5,690 bases of DNA from Belnapia sp. (lineage in GTDB: Bacteria; Pseudomonadota; Alphaproteobacteria; Acetobacterales; Acetobacteraceae), in NCBI GenBank assembly GCA_028291445.1, contig JAQGIA010000334.1, forward strand, positions 1 to 5,690, written 5' to 3'. This document shows, in pieces, positions 1 to 5,289 of the stretch; the first letter of the stretch is position 1; every line of letters starts with the position of its first letter. The notes under the pieces were generated by a model that saw only the letters and a program-made list of their open reading frames with translations, made no database searches and had not been told where the DNA came from. Both the position numbers and the translations under genes were made by a program.

Positions 1-618
1 CTCGGCGCCTACCTGCTCGGCTATCCGGCGGCCTTCGCCCTGTCCCGAGCGCGCGGTTATTGGCAGGTGGTGCTGTACGCCCTGGTCTTCCTGCCGCTGA
101 CCGACTCGATCATCGTGAAATCCTTCGGCTGGGGCATCGTGCTGCGGCGCGACGGTATCCTCAACTGGCTGCTGCTGAACGCCGGGCTGGTGGAACGGCC
201 GGTGCGGCTGATCTTCACCGAGGGCGCGCTCTATGCCGGGATGATCAACGTCTTCCTGCCCTTCATGGTGCTGCCGATCTATTCGGTGGTGCGGATGATG
301 GACCCGCGGCTGCCGGATGCGGCAGCGACCCTGGGCGCCTCGCCCTGGTTCCGCTTCACCCGGGTAACCTTGCCGCTGTCGCTGCCGGGCGTGGTGGCCG
401 GCTGCTCGCTGGTCTTCTCGCTCGCTGTCTCGGCCTATGTGACGCCGAGCCTGCTGATGGGCGACCGCTACATGACCATGTCCATGGTGATGGCCAAGGC
501 TTTCCTGAACCTGCGGGACTGGCAGCTCGGCGCGGCCATGGCGGCGGTGCTGCTGGCGGTCGCGGCCTGCGTCGTGGTCGGGGCCTCGCTGTTGCAGAAG
601 CGGCTGGGGGGGCGGTGA
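1..618 (+). CDS. ABC transporter permease, PotB type (5' end missing)
   Basis: This is the C-terminal 205 residues of an inner-membrane permease of a binding-protein-dependent ABC importer; the frame is open from the first base, so the start and about 80-90 residues lie outside the window. About four hydrophobic segments are visible (near residues 22-42, 76-98, 126-150 and 177-198 of the visible part). The EAA-type loop that docks on the ATPase is clear: DAAATLGAS at 106-114, followed by a basic/aromatic stretch and LPLSLPG. Sequence style fits the PotB/HtpE branch (polyamine, opine, iron or related compounds); the substrate cannot be read. The stop codon overlaps the start of the next permease (TGATG), so the two are co-translated and should form a heterodimer. 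The ATPase and binding protein are presumably upstream. The family call is firm; the substrate is open. Confidence 0.93.
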   Translation, partial: LGAYLLGYPAAFALSRARGYWQVVLYALVFLPLTDSIIVKSFGWGIVLRRDGILNWLLLNAGLVERPVRLIFTEGALYAGMINVFLPFMVLPIYSVVRMMDPRLPDAAATLGASPWFRFTRVTLPLSLPGVVAGCSLVFSLAVSAYVTPSLLMGDRYMTMSMVMAKAFLNLRDWQLGAAMAAVLLAVAACVVVGASLLQKRLGGR

Positions 619-1409
619 TGCAGCGCCTCGGCATCGGCATCGCCTGGACGGCGCTCATCCTCACCATCCTGTTCCTGCTGCTGCCGATCATCGTCGTCAT
701 CCCGGTCTCCTTCACCGAGAGCAGCGTCTTCCGCTTTCCGCCCGAGGGTTTTTCCCTGCAGTGGTACGAGAAGATCCGCAGCGTCGACGGGTTGCTTGCC
801 GCCATCGGCCTTTCGGCACGGATCGCCGCACTGGCGACGCTGGTCTCGCTGCTGCTGGGCACGCTCTGCGCCATCGCCCTGGTGCGCGGCAAGGTCCCCG
901 GCGCCGAGGCGATCACCACCTTCATGGTCTCGCCGCTGATGCTGCCGGGGCTGGTGCTCGGCATCGCCATGCTGCAGGCCTTCCGCGAGATCGGGCTGCG
1001 CGATGCCTGGTGGTCGCTGCTGATCGCGCATGTGGTGGTCACCATGCCCTTCGTCATGCGGACGGTGCTGGGCAGCCTGGCGTTGTTCGATTTCGCCATG
1101 GTGGATGCGGCGCGGACGCTCGGCTGCAGCTATCCGGTCGCGCTGTGGCGGGTGCTGGTGCCGAACATCCTGCCGGGCTTCGTCTCCGGCGCCCTGTTCG
1201 CCTTCATCGCCAGCTTCGACAATTATCCGGTCTCGATCTTCCTGGTCGATGTGCGGACCAAGACGCTGCCGATCACTCTGCTGAACTACCTTGAGATCAG
1301 CCCGGACCCGACGCTCGCGGCCGTCAGCACCTGTCTGATCGGGCTGACGGTGCTGGTGCTGCTGCTGTGCGACCGGCTGGTGGGGCTGCGGCGGATGGCC
1401 TCGATCTAG
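618..1409 (+). CDS. ABC transporter permease, PotC type
   Basis: This is a complete 263-residue inner-membrane permease, the usual length for PotC-like subunits. Six hydrophobic segments are visible (about 9-31, 63-89, 100-121, 132-153, 186-210, 232-251). The ATPase-docking EAA loop is MVDAARTLGCSYP at 161-173, followed by LWRVLVPNILPG. The ATG is chosen because it overlaps the previous stop as TGATG, the hydrophobic N-terminus begins there, and the longer frame reading back to base 60 overlaps the real upstream permease out of frame. No strong ribosome binding site precedes it, consistent with translational coupling. The FDNYPVSIFL stretch near 200-209 is typical of PotC-like permeases. Its TAG stop is interleaved with the stop of the convergent hydantoinase gene. 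Placement beside a hydantoinase suggests import of a cyclic amide/ureide or amino-acid derivative, which is inference only. Confidence 0.94.
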   Translation: MQRLGIGIAWTALILTILFLLLPIIVVIPVSFTESSVFRFPPEGFSLQWYEKIRSVDGLLAAIGLSARIAALATLVSLLLGTLCAIALVRGKVPGAEAITTFMVSPLMLPGLVLGIAMLQAFREIGLRDAWWSLLIAHVVVTMPFVMRTVLGSLALFDFAMVDAARTLGCSYPVALWRVLVPNILPGFVSGALFAFIASFDNYPVSIFLVDVRTKTLPITLLNYLEISPDPTLAAVSTCLIGLTVLVLLLCDRLVGLRRMASI

Positions 1410-2860
1410 ACGGCGACGCCATCCACCGGGTTGAACGGGCCCGGGAATACGCCGCGCGGCTTGATGAGGTCATAGGGGCCGCGCGGCAGGAACTTCCCGT
1501 GCCCCGGCGCGCCGACCACCTTGCCGGCCTCGACCACCGCCACGCCGCGCACCAAGGTCGTCTCCGGCCAGCCGGTGACCGCCATGCCTTCATAGGGCGT
1601 GTGGTCATTGGCGTCCTGGATCAGCGAATGGGTGATGGTCACCTGCTTCGCCGGGTCCCACACCACGATATCCGCATCCGAGCCTACCGCGATGGTGCCC
1701 TTCCGCGGATGCAGGCCGAACAGCTTCGCCGCATTGGTCGAGGTGATGGCGACGAAGGTCGGCAGGTCGATGCGGCCCTTGACCACGCCCTCGCTGAACA
1801 GGATGGGCATCCGCACCGCCAGCCCCGGCACGCCATTGGGCAGCTTGGTGAAGGGCGCATCCGGCCCGAAGGCGGTCTTGCCGTCCGGCCCTTCGAAGCG
1901 CGTCGGCGCATGATCCGAGGTGACGTTGCCGATGACGCCGCGGCGGATCATGTCCCAGAGCGCTGCCTGGTCCGCCTTGGCACGCGGCGCCGGGCTGCAG
2001 AGGAATTTGGCGCCTTCCAGCCCGGGCCGGTCGAGGTCCTCGGCGGTCGTCACCAGATACTGCGTGCAGGTCTCGCCCCAGACCTTCAGGCCGCGCTGCT
2101 GCGCCCGCTCGATTTCCTCGGCGCTCTCGCCGCCGCTGACATGGAAGACCTGGATCGGCACGTCCAGCGCCTCGGCCATCTTGCAGACGCGGTGGACGCA
2201 TTCGCTTTCGACGATCATCGGCTTGGCCCAGGCATGGTGCTTGGGCAGGGTCAGCCCCGCCGCGACCAGCGCCTGGGTGTAGAATTCGATCATCTCATGA
2301 TGCTCGGCATGGATGCAGACCAGTGCGCCCAGCCGCCGCGCCGCCGCCATCACCTGCAGGGCCTCGCCATCGGTGATGCGGGCGCCGGCGTAGGTCAGGA
2401 AGATCTTGAAGCTGCGGTGGCCCTCGGCGACCAGCTTGGGGATTTCCTCGGCCATGATCTCCGGCCGCGGGTCGGTGAAGATCATGTGGAAGCTGTAGTC
2501 GATCCGGCTCTGCGCCGCGCGCGCGTGATGCTCGGCGACGCCGGCCGCCATGGAGCCGCCGCGTTCCTGCCGGGCGAAGCCGATGACGGTGGTGGTGCCG
2601 CCCACCGCCGCCGAGGCGGTGCCACTGGCGAAACTATCGGCGTTCACCGTCGGCCCGCCGCGCGGCTCCTCGATATGGGTGTGGCTGTCGATCCCGCCGG
2701 GCAGCACCAGCTTGCCGGTCGCATCGATCTCGCGCGCGCCGGCGGCAAGGCCAAGGCCCAACGCGACGACCTTGCCGCCGCTGATGCCGACGTCGCTCGC
2801 AAACACGTCGCTGGCGGTGGCGACGGTGCCGTTGCGGATGACGAGGTCGAATGCGGGCAT
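1406..2860 (-). CDS. hydA: Dihydropyrimidinase / hydantoinase (cyclic amidohydrolase)
   Basis: This 484-residue cytoplasmic metal enzyme hydrolyses the ring amide of dihydropyrimidines or 5-substituted hydantoins to N-carbamoyl acids. Length and order match the D-hydantoinase/dihydropyrimidinase family. The full binuclear-metal set is visible: H60 and H62 in GGIDSHTHIEEP, the lysine normally carboxylated K152 in SFKIFLTY (with the conserved Y157), H184 in CIHAEH, H240 in FHVSGGES, and D316 in TSDHAP. WGETCTQYL (261-269) is also characteristic. The ATG at 2858-2860 is chosen because GGGAG lies 8 bases upstream and the family N-terminus (FDLVIRNGTV) starts at once; an in-frame opening back to 3232 gives proline/arginine-rich sequence unlike the family. 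The gene follows dctP on the same strand across a 314-base gap, and is convergent with the permease pair. It appears intact and active. True substrate (dihydrouracil, hydantoin or other) is not resolvable; allantoinase is less likely. Confidence 0.95.
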   Translation of the reverse strand: MPAFDLVIRNGTVATASDVFASDVGISGGKVVALGLGLAAGAREIDATGKLVLPGGIDSHTHIEEPRGGPTVNADSFASGTASAAVGGTTTVIGFARQERGGSMAAGVAEHHARAAQSRIDYSFHMIFTDPRPEIMAEEIPKLVAEGHRSFKIFLTYAGARITDGEALQVMAAARRLGALVCIHAEHHEMIEFYTQALVAAGLTLPKHHAWAKPMIVESECVHRVCKMAEALDVPIQVFHVSGGESAEEIERAQQRGLKVWGETCTQYLVTTAEDLDRPGLEGAKFLCSPAPRAKADQAALWDMIRRGVIGNVTSDHAPTRFEGPDGKTAFGPDAPFTKLPNGVPGLAVRMPILFSEGVVKGRIDLPTFVAITSTNAAKLFGLHPRKGTIAVGSDADIVVWDPAKQVTITHSLIQDANDHTPYEGMAVTGWPETTLVRGVAVVEAGKVVGAPGHGKFLPRGPYDLIKPRGVFPGPFNPVDGVAV

Positions 2861-2868
2861 CGGTGGTT

Positions 2869-2873
2869 CTCCC
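2869..2873 (-). promoter_or_regulatory. Ribosome binding site of the hydantoinase gene
   Basis: GGGAG on the minus strand, 8 bases before the ATG at 2860. It decides the start against the longer frame reaching 3232. Confidence 0.75.
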
Positions 2874-2904
2874 AAGGGGCGCCCAGAAGGCGCCGCAGGG
2901 TGAC

Positions 2905-2938
2905 GCCGGCGCCCGCCGCCGGCAAGGGCGTTTCGCCC
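2905..2938. other. Two adjacent small hairpins in the hydantoinase upstream region
   Basis: A 7-bp perfect stem GCCGGCG/CGCCGGC with a 5-base loop (2905-2923) is followed two bases later by a 5-bp stem GGGCG-TTT-CGCCC (2926-2938). There is no T-run on either strand, so neither is a standard intrinsic terminator. They lie between the carbamoylase remnant and the hydantoinase start, and could sit in the 5' leader of that gene. In sequence this GC-rich, short stems arise by chance easily. Confidence 0.35.
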
Positions 2939-2960
2939 GGTTGCCGTCCCGTGCTGCGCG

Positions 2961-3168
2961 AGTGCCGCCGCGGCCGGCATACCGGTGCGGGAATGGCCTC
3001 CGGCGCCGGGCATGACGCGCTGGCCTCCGCCGGGCTCGGTGTGCCGACGGCGATGCTGTTCATCCGGAACGGCTACGGCAGCCACAACCCGGACGAAGCG
3101 GTGGAACCGGCGGATTCGCCGCCGCGCTGGATGTGCTGGAGGCGGCGATCGACGCGATCGCCGCCTGA
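2961..3168 (+). pseudogene. Remnant of M20-family N-carbamoyl-amino-acid hydrolase / allantoate amidohydrolase
   Basis: Only about the last 70 residues of a roughly 410-residue zinc amidohydrolase can be recognised, spread over three frames. AAAAGIPVRE is read up to 2993, then MASGAGHDALASAGLGVPT and GYGSHNPDEAVEPAD in the next frame (2993-3115), then FAAALDVLEAAIDAIAA and TGA in the third (3115-3168). SGAGHDA and GSHNPDE are signature motifs of the hydantoinase/carbamoylase (HyuC/AllC) branch; the histidine of GSHNPDE, 29 residues from the end, sits where the last zinc ligand of the family is expected. Each frame change equals one missing base in a short run (GAAATG to GAATG near 2993; GATTTC to GATTC near 3115). 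Most of the gene is absent, so it is a dead fragment, not just a sequencing slip. The upstream limit is uncertain. Intact, it would have acted on the product of a hydantoinase or allantoinase. Confidence 0.8.
3140..3166 (-). terminator. Candidate hairpin terminator behind dctP
   Basis: This is a perfect 12-bp inverted repeat, AGGCGGCGATCG / CGATCGCCGCCT, with a 3-base loop (3152-3154). It begins 8 bases beyond the dctP stop on the minus strand. It lacks a following T-run, so Rho-independent termination is uncertain, but the stem is very stable and could also protect the 3' end of the dctP message. The same bases encode the last codons of the carbamoylase remnant on the plus strand. Confidence 0.45.
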
Positions 3169-3174
3169 TCCCGC

Positions 3175-4239
3175 TTACTGAATCGTATAGCCGCGCGCCG
3201 CACCCACCGTGCGGTTCCAGACCGCGGCGCATTCCGCCCAGACCCGGTTGCAGCTGTCCCGGAACGAGGGCAGCACGACCGTGGTGACGGCGTCGCGCAT
3301 CCGTAAATCATCCTCGGGCGGCACGGCGGCGATAAGCGCGGTGAATTTCCGCCCGGGGCATTCCGGCTTGCCGGCGAGGCAGGCGAGCGATTCCGTATCG
3401 CTGGTCTGGGCGAAATCCCACATCCGTTGTTCCAGCGTCTTGAAGGCCGTCGTCATGGCCACCTGCTGTTCCGGCGAGAGGCGGCGCCAGGCCGTCTGGC
3501 TCATGAAATGCCCCTGGATGCCGCCGGCGAGCGAGAGCGGCAGCACATGCGTCGTCACCTCGCCCCAATTGCCGGTATAGGCGGAGACGGCGGAGGTGAT
3601 GCCGCAGGCGACCAGGCCGCGTTGCAAGGCCGGATAGACTTCCGAGAATTGCAGCGTCACCGGGATGGCGCCGAAGCTTTGCAGCAGCGCCGACATGCTG
3701 GGCGTATAGCTGCGAACCTTCAGGCCACGCAGGTCCGCGACGCCGCGCACCGGGCTGTTGCAGAAGAAATATTGCGGGCCGAAGGGCCAGATCGCCAGGG
3801 CATGCGCGCCGAAGCGTTCCTGCAACCGCTTGTCCAGCGCCTCCCGCCCGGCATCCACCGCCTTGCGCAGGTCGGCGATCGTGGTGGAGACGCCGATGAT
3901 GTCCAGGCCATCGAAGAAGGGCTCGTCGCGGGAGACCTGGCCGATCAGGATGGCCATCACGTCGAAGGCGCCGCTGCGCAGGTGGCGCAGCCCATCGGCG
4001 GCCTGCAGGCCGATCTGGTCCATCGGGTTGAAGCTGATGGCGAGGTTCATGCCGGTAGCCGCCGGCAATTGGTCGTAGAAGGCGCGCTCGATCTCGACGG
4101 TCTTGGTATTGGCGGAGAAGTGGCCGACCGCGCGCAGCGGCATGGGGGCCGTCTGCGCGAAGGCGCCGAGCGGCGAGAGCGTCCCAGCGGCGAGCGGCGC
4201 GAGCGCCATGGTGGTGGCGAGAAGCAGGCGGCGGATCAT
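3175..4239 (-). CDS. dctP: TRAP transporter substrate-binding protein, DctP type
   Basis: This 354-residue periplasmic protein captures the solute, usually a carboxylate, for a TRAP (Na+/H+-driven) importer. The N-terminus is a signal peptide: MIRR, a hydrophobic core to about 24, and a likely cut after AFA at residue 28. The DctP core is clear: VADLRGLKVRSY (167-178), with R176 at the position that normally pairs with the substrate carboxylate, and FGAIPVTLQFSEVYPALQRGLV (189-210). The ATG has GGGAG five bases upstream. Six cysteines (160, 212, 287, 294, 330, 337) are unusual for this family; the last four form two CX6C pairs, plausible disulfides. The C-terminal tail beyond about 320 is longer than in typical 330-residue members. 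A DctM fragment lies at the right edge on the same strand but separated by an opposing gene. The ligand is unknown; the neighbours suggest a carboxylated nitrogen compound, which is inference. Confidence 0.92.
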   Translation of the reverse strand: MIRRLLLATTMALAPLAAGTLSPLGAFAQTAPMPLRAVGHFSANTKTVEIERAFYDQLPAATGMNLAISFNPMDQIGLQAADGLRHLRSGAFDVMAILIGQVSRDEPFFDGLDIIGVSTTIADLRKAVDAGREALDKRLQERFGAHALAIWPFGPQYFFCNSPVRGVADLRGLKVRSYTPSMSALLQSFGAIPVTLQFSEVYPALQRGLVACGITSAVSAYTGNWGEVTTHVLPLSLAGGIQGHFMSQTAWRRLSPEQQVAMTTAFKTLEQRMWDFAQTSDTESLACLAGKPECPGRKFTALIAAVPPEDDLRMRDAVTTVVLPSFRDSCNRVWAECAAVWNRTVGAARGYTIQ

Positions 4240-4244
4240 GGCGG

Positions 4245-4249
4245 CTCCC
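4245..4249 (-). promoter_or_regulatory. Ribosome binding site of dctP
   Basis: GGGAG on the minus strand, 5 bases before the ATG at 4239. It supports the start that gives a proper signal peptide. Confidence 0.7.
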
Positions 4250-4287
4250 GGGCTGGCTGGTTCGGCACGAAGCTTGCAAAATCGGTG

Positions 4288-4326
4288 CCGATGACGGGGG
4301 CCGATGATGGGGGCCTATGGTGGGAG
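4288..4326 (+). repeat. Three 13-base imperfect tandem repeats before the PuuE-like gene
   Basis: The units are CCGATGACGGGGG (4288-4300), CCGATGATGGGGG (4301-4313) and CCTATGGTGGGAG (4314-4326). Units 1 and 2 match at 12 of 13 bases; unit 3 matches unit 2 at 10 of 13. The third unit has become the ribosome binding site. Each unit carries an ATG (4291, 4304, 4317), giving decoy start codons upstream of the preferred one. Confidence 0.6.
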
Positions 4327-4327
4327 G
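4323..4327 (+). promoter_or_regulatory. Ribosome binding site of the PuuE-like gene
   Basis: GGAGG, 6 bases before the ATG at 4334. It favours this start over the ATG at 4304, which has only a G-run in front and adds ten residues not typical of the family. Confidence 0.75.
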
Positions 4328-4333
4328 CAGGCA

Positions 4334-5233
4334 ATGCGGCGCGACCTGATCGGCTATGGGCTGAACCCGCCGAGGCTGGCTTGGCCGGGTGGGGCGAAAC
4401 TCGCCGTTTCCCTCGTGGTGAATTACGAGGAAGGCGCCGAGATGGCGATCGAGGCGGGCGACCCGGAGAATGAGCGGATCGGCGAGGTGGTCAGCGTCGT
4501 GCCGCCGGGACGGCGCGATTTCGGGCAGGAGCAGATCTTCTCCTATGGCACCCGCGCCGGGCTGGGCCGGTTCCTCGAAGCCTTCGACCGCTATGGCATG
4601 AAGGCCAGCTTCTTCATGTGCGGCCGGGCGGTGGAGCGCAGCCCGGCGCTGGCCGCCGAATGCATCCGCCGCGGGCATGAGGCGGCCTGCCATGGCTGGG
4701 TCTGGCGGCCGCATGCCGATTATGCCTCCCGCGCCGAGGAGGAGGCCGGCTTGTTGCGGGCGATGGCGGCGATCGAGGCGGCGACCGGCGAGCGCCCGGT
4801 CGGCTTCTTCTGCCGCGGCAGCCCGAGCCCCTGGACGCGCGAACTGCTGGCCGCGCATGGCTTCCTGTACGACAGCGATGCCTTCGACGACGACCTGCCC
4901 TATTGGGACCGTGAGGTGGCCGGCGGGCCGCTGCTGGTGCTGCCCTACGGCCTCGACTGCAACGACATGAAGTTCTTCCACCCCAACGGCTTCGTCGTGC
5001 CGCAGCAGTTCGTGGACTACGCCGAGGCGGCGATGGACCAGCTCATCGAGGAAGGCGAGCGCGGCGTACCGAAGCTGCTGAACATCGGCCTGCACCTGCG
5101 CATCTGCGGCCGCCCGGCGCGGTTCCGCGCGGTGGAGGGCATCCTCAAGGCGCTGGCGGCGCGGGGCAGCAAGGTCTGGGTGGCGCGGCGGAAGGATATC
5201 GCGACGCATGTGCGGGGGATTTTGCCGGCATAG
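4334..5233 (+). CDS. PuuE-like polysaccharide deacetylase-fold amidohydrolase (putative allantoinase)
   Basis: This 299-residue soluble protein has no signal peptide and covers the whole NodB/CE4 fold. The opening RRDLIGYGLNPP with WPGGAKLAVSLVVNYEEG (17-34) is the hallmark of the PuuE branch, cytoplasmic enzymes that include the metal-independent allantoinase of Pseudomonas, which opens allantoin to allantoate. Further family blocks are EQIFSYGTRAGLGRFL (66-81), ACHGWVWRPH (118-127), GERPVGFFCRGSPSPWTREL (152-171), YDSDAFDDDLPYW (179-191), CNDMKF (209-214) and LNIGLHLRICGRPARF (249-264). The usual CE4 metal aspartate in motif 1 is replaced by N30-Y31-E32-E33, as in PuuE. The CRGSPSPWTR loop differs from the GRTSPNTR I recall for PuuE, so the substrate may be another cyclic amide or ureide. 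It is divergent from dctP, faces the dctM end, and splits the TRAP genes. The start follows the GGAGG site; 4304 is an alternative. Confidence 0.9.
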   Translation: MRRDLIGYGLNPPRLAWPGGAKLAVSLVVNYEEGAEMAIEAGDPENERIGEVVSVVPPGRRDFGQEQIFSYGTRAGLGRFLEAFDRYGMKASFFMCGRAVERSPALAAECIRRGHEAACHGWVWRPHADYASRAEEEAGLLRAMAAIEAATGERPVGFFCRGSPSPWTRELLAAHGFLYDSDAFDDDLPYWDREVAGGPLLVLPYGLDCNDMKFFHPNGFVVPQQFVDYAEAAMDQLIEEGERGVPKLLNIGLHLRICGRPARFRAVEGILKALAARGSKVWVARRKDIATHVRGILPA

Positions 5234-5240
5234 GCAAGGA

Positions 5241-5261
5241 TGAAGGGGCCTTGCCCCTTCA
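5241..5261. terminator. Hairpin in the convergent spacer, candidate bidirectional terminator
   Basis: This is a perfect 9-bp stem TGAAGGGGC / GCCCCTTCA with loop CTT, 7 bases after the stop of the PuuE-like gene and 28 bases past the dctM stop on the other strand. It has no long T-run on either side, though the stem itself ends in CTTCA. Its place between two converging genes fits a shared terminator; the rest of the 56-base spacer holds nothing else. Confidence 0.55.
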
Positions 5262-5289
5262 AGCTACCCCACCAGAGGCCGCTGGCCGC

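Larger units (their letters stand above)
4240..4333. promoter_or_regulatory. Divergent promoter/operator region between dctP and the PuuE-like gene
   Basis: These 94 bases separate two divergent starts and must hold both promoters unless transcription enters from outside. Visible elements are a 7-bp dyad TCGGCAC (4262-4268) and GTGCCGA (4285-4291) with a 16-base spacer, which encloses CAAAAT (4277-4282), a weak -10-like hexamer on the plus strand and the least GC-rich stretch here. The half-site centres lie 23 bases apart, about two helical turns, as in many dimeric repressor operators. No good -35 was found for either direction, so exact promoter positions are not claimed. Confidence 0.4.

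Noticed and set aside
60..617. Upstream extension of the second permease to base 60
   Set aside because: This stretch is the true coding sequence of the first permease in another frame; the TGATG coupling marks the real start at 618.
356..1099. Minus-strand open frame of about 250 codons opposite the permeases
   Set aside because: It is opposite two clear membrane-protein genes and has no hydrophobic segments or motifs; it is a shadow of high-GC coding sequence.
1367..3181. Open frame of about 600 codons on the plus strand, antisense to the hydantoinase gene
   Set aside because: It is the complement of a real GC-rich gene; the protein is arginine/alanine/histidine-rich low-complexity sequence with no family motif. 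Only its last part (2993-3115) is meaningful, as one piece of the carbamoylase remnant.
2861..3232. In-frame N-terminal extension of the hydantoinase to an ATG at 3232
   Set aside because: The added 124 residues are proline/arginine-rich and overlap the end of dctP and the remnant; the start at 2860 has a good GGGAG site and begins with the family N-terminus.
4304..4333. Earlier ATG for the PuuE-like gene
   Set aside because: It lies inside the tandem repeat with no proper ribosome binding site, and the ten added residues precede the family N-terminus. It remains a minor alternative.
3308..5209. Open frame of about 630 codons on the minus strand covering the PuuE-like gene and overlapping dctP out of frame
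   Set aside because: It runs antisense to one well-supported gene and out of frame with another, and its sequence has shadow-frame composition without motifs.
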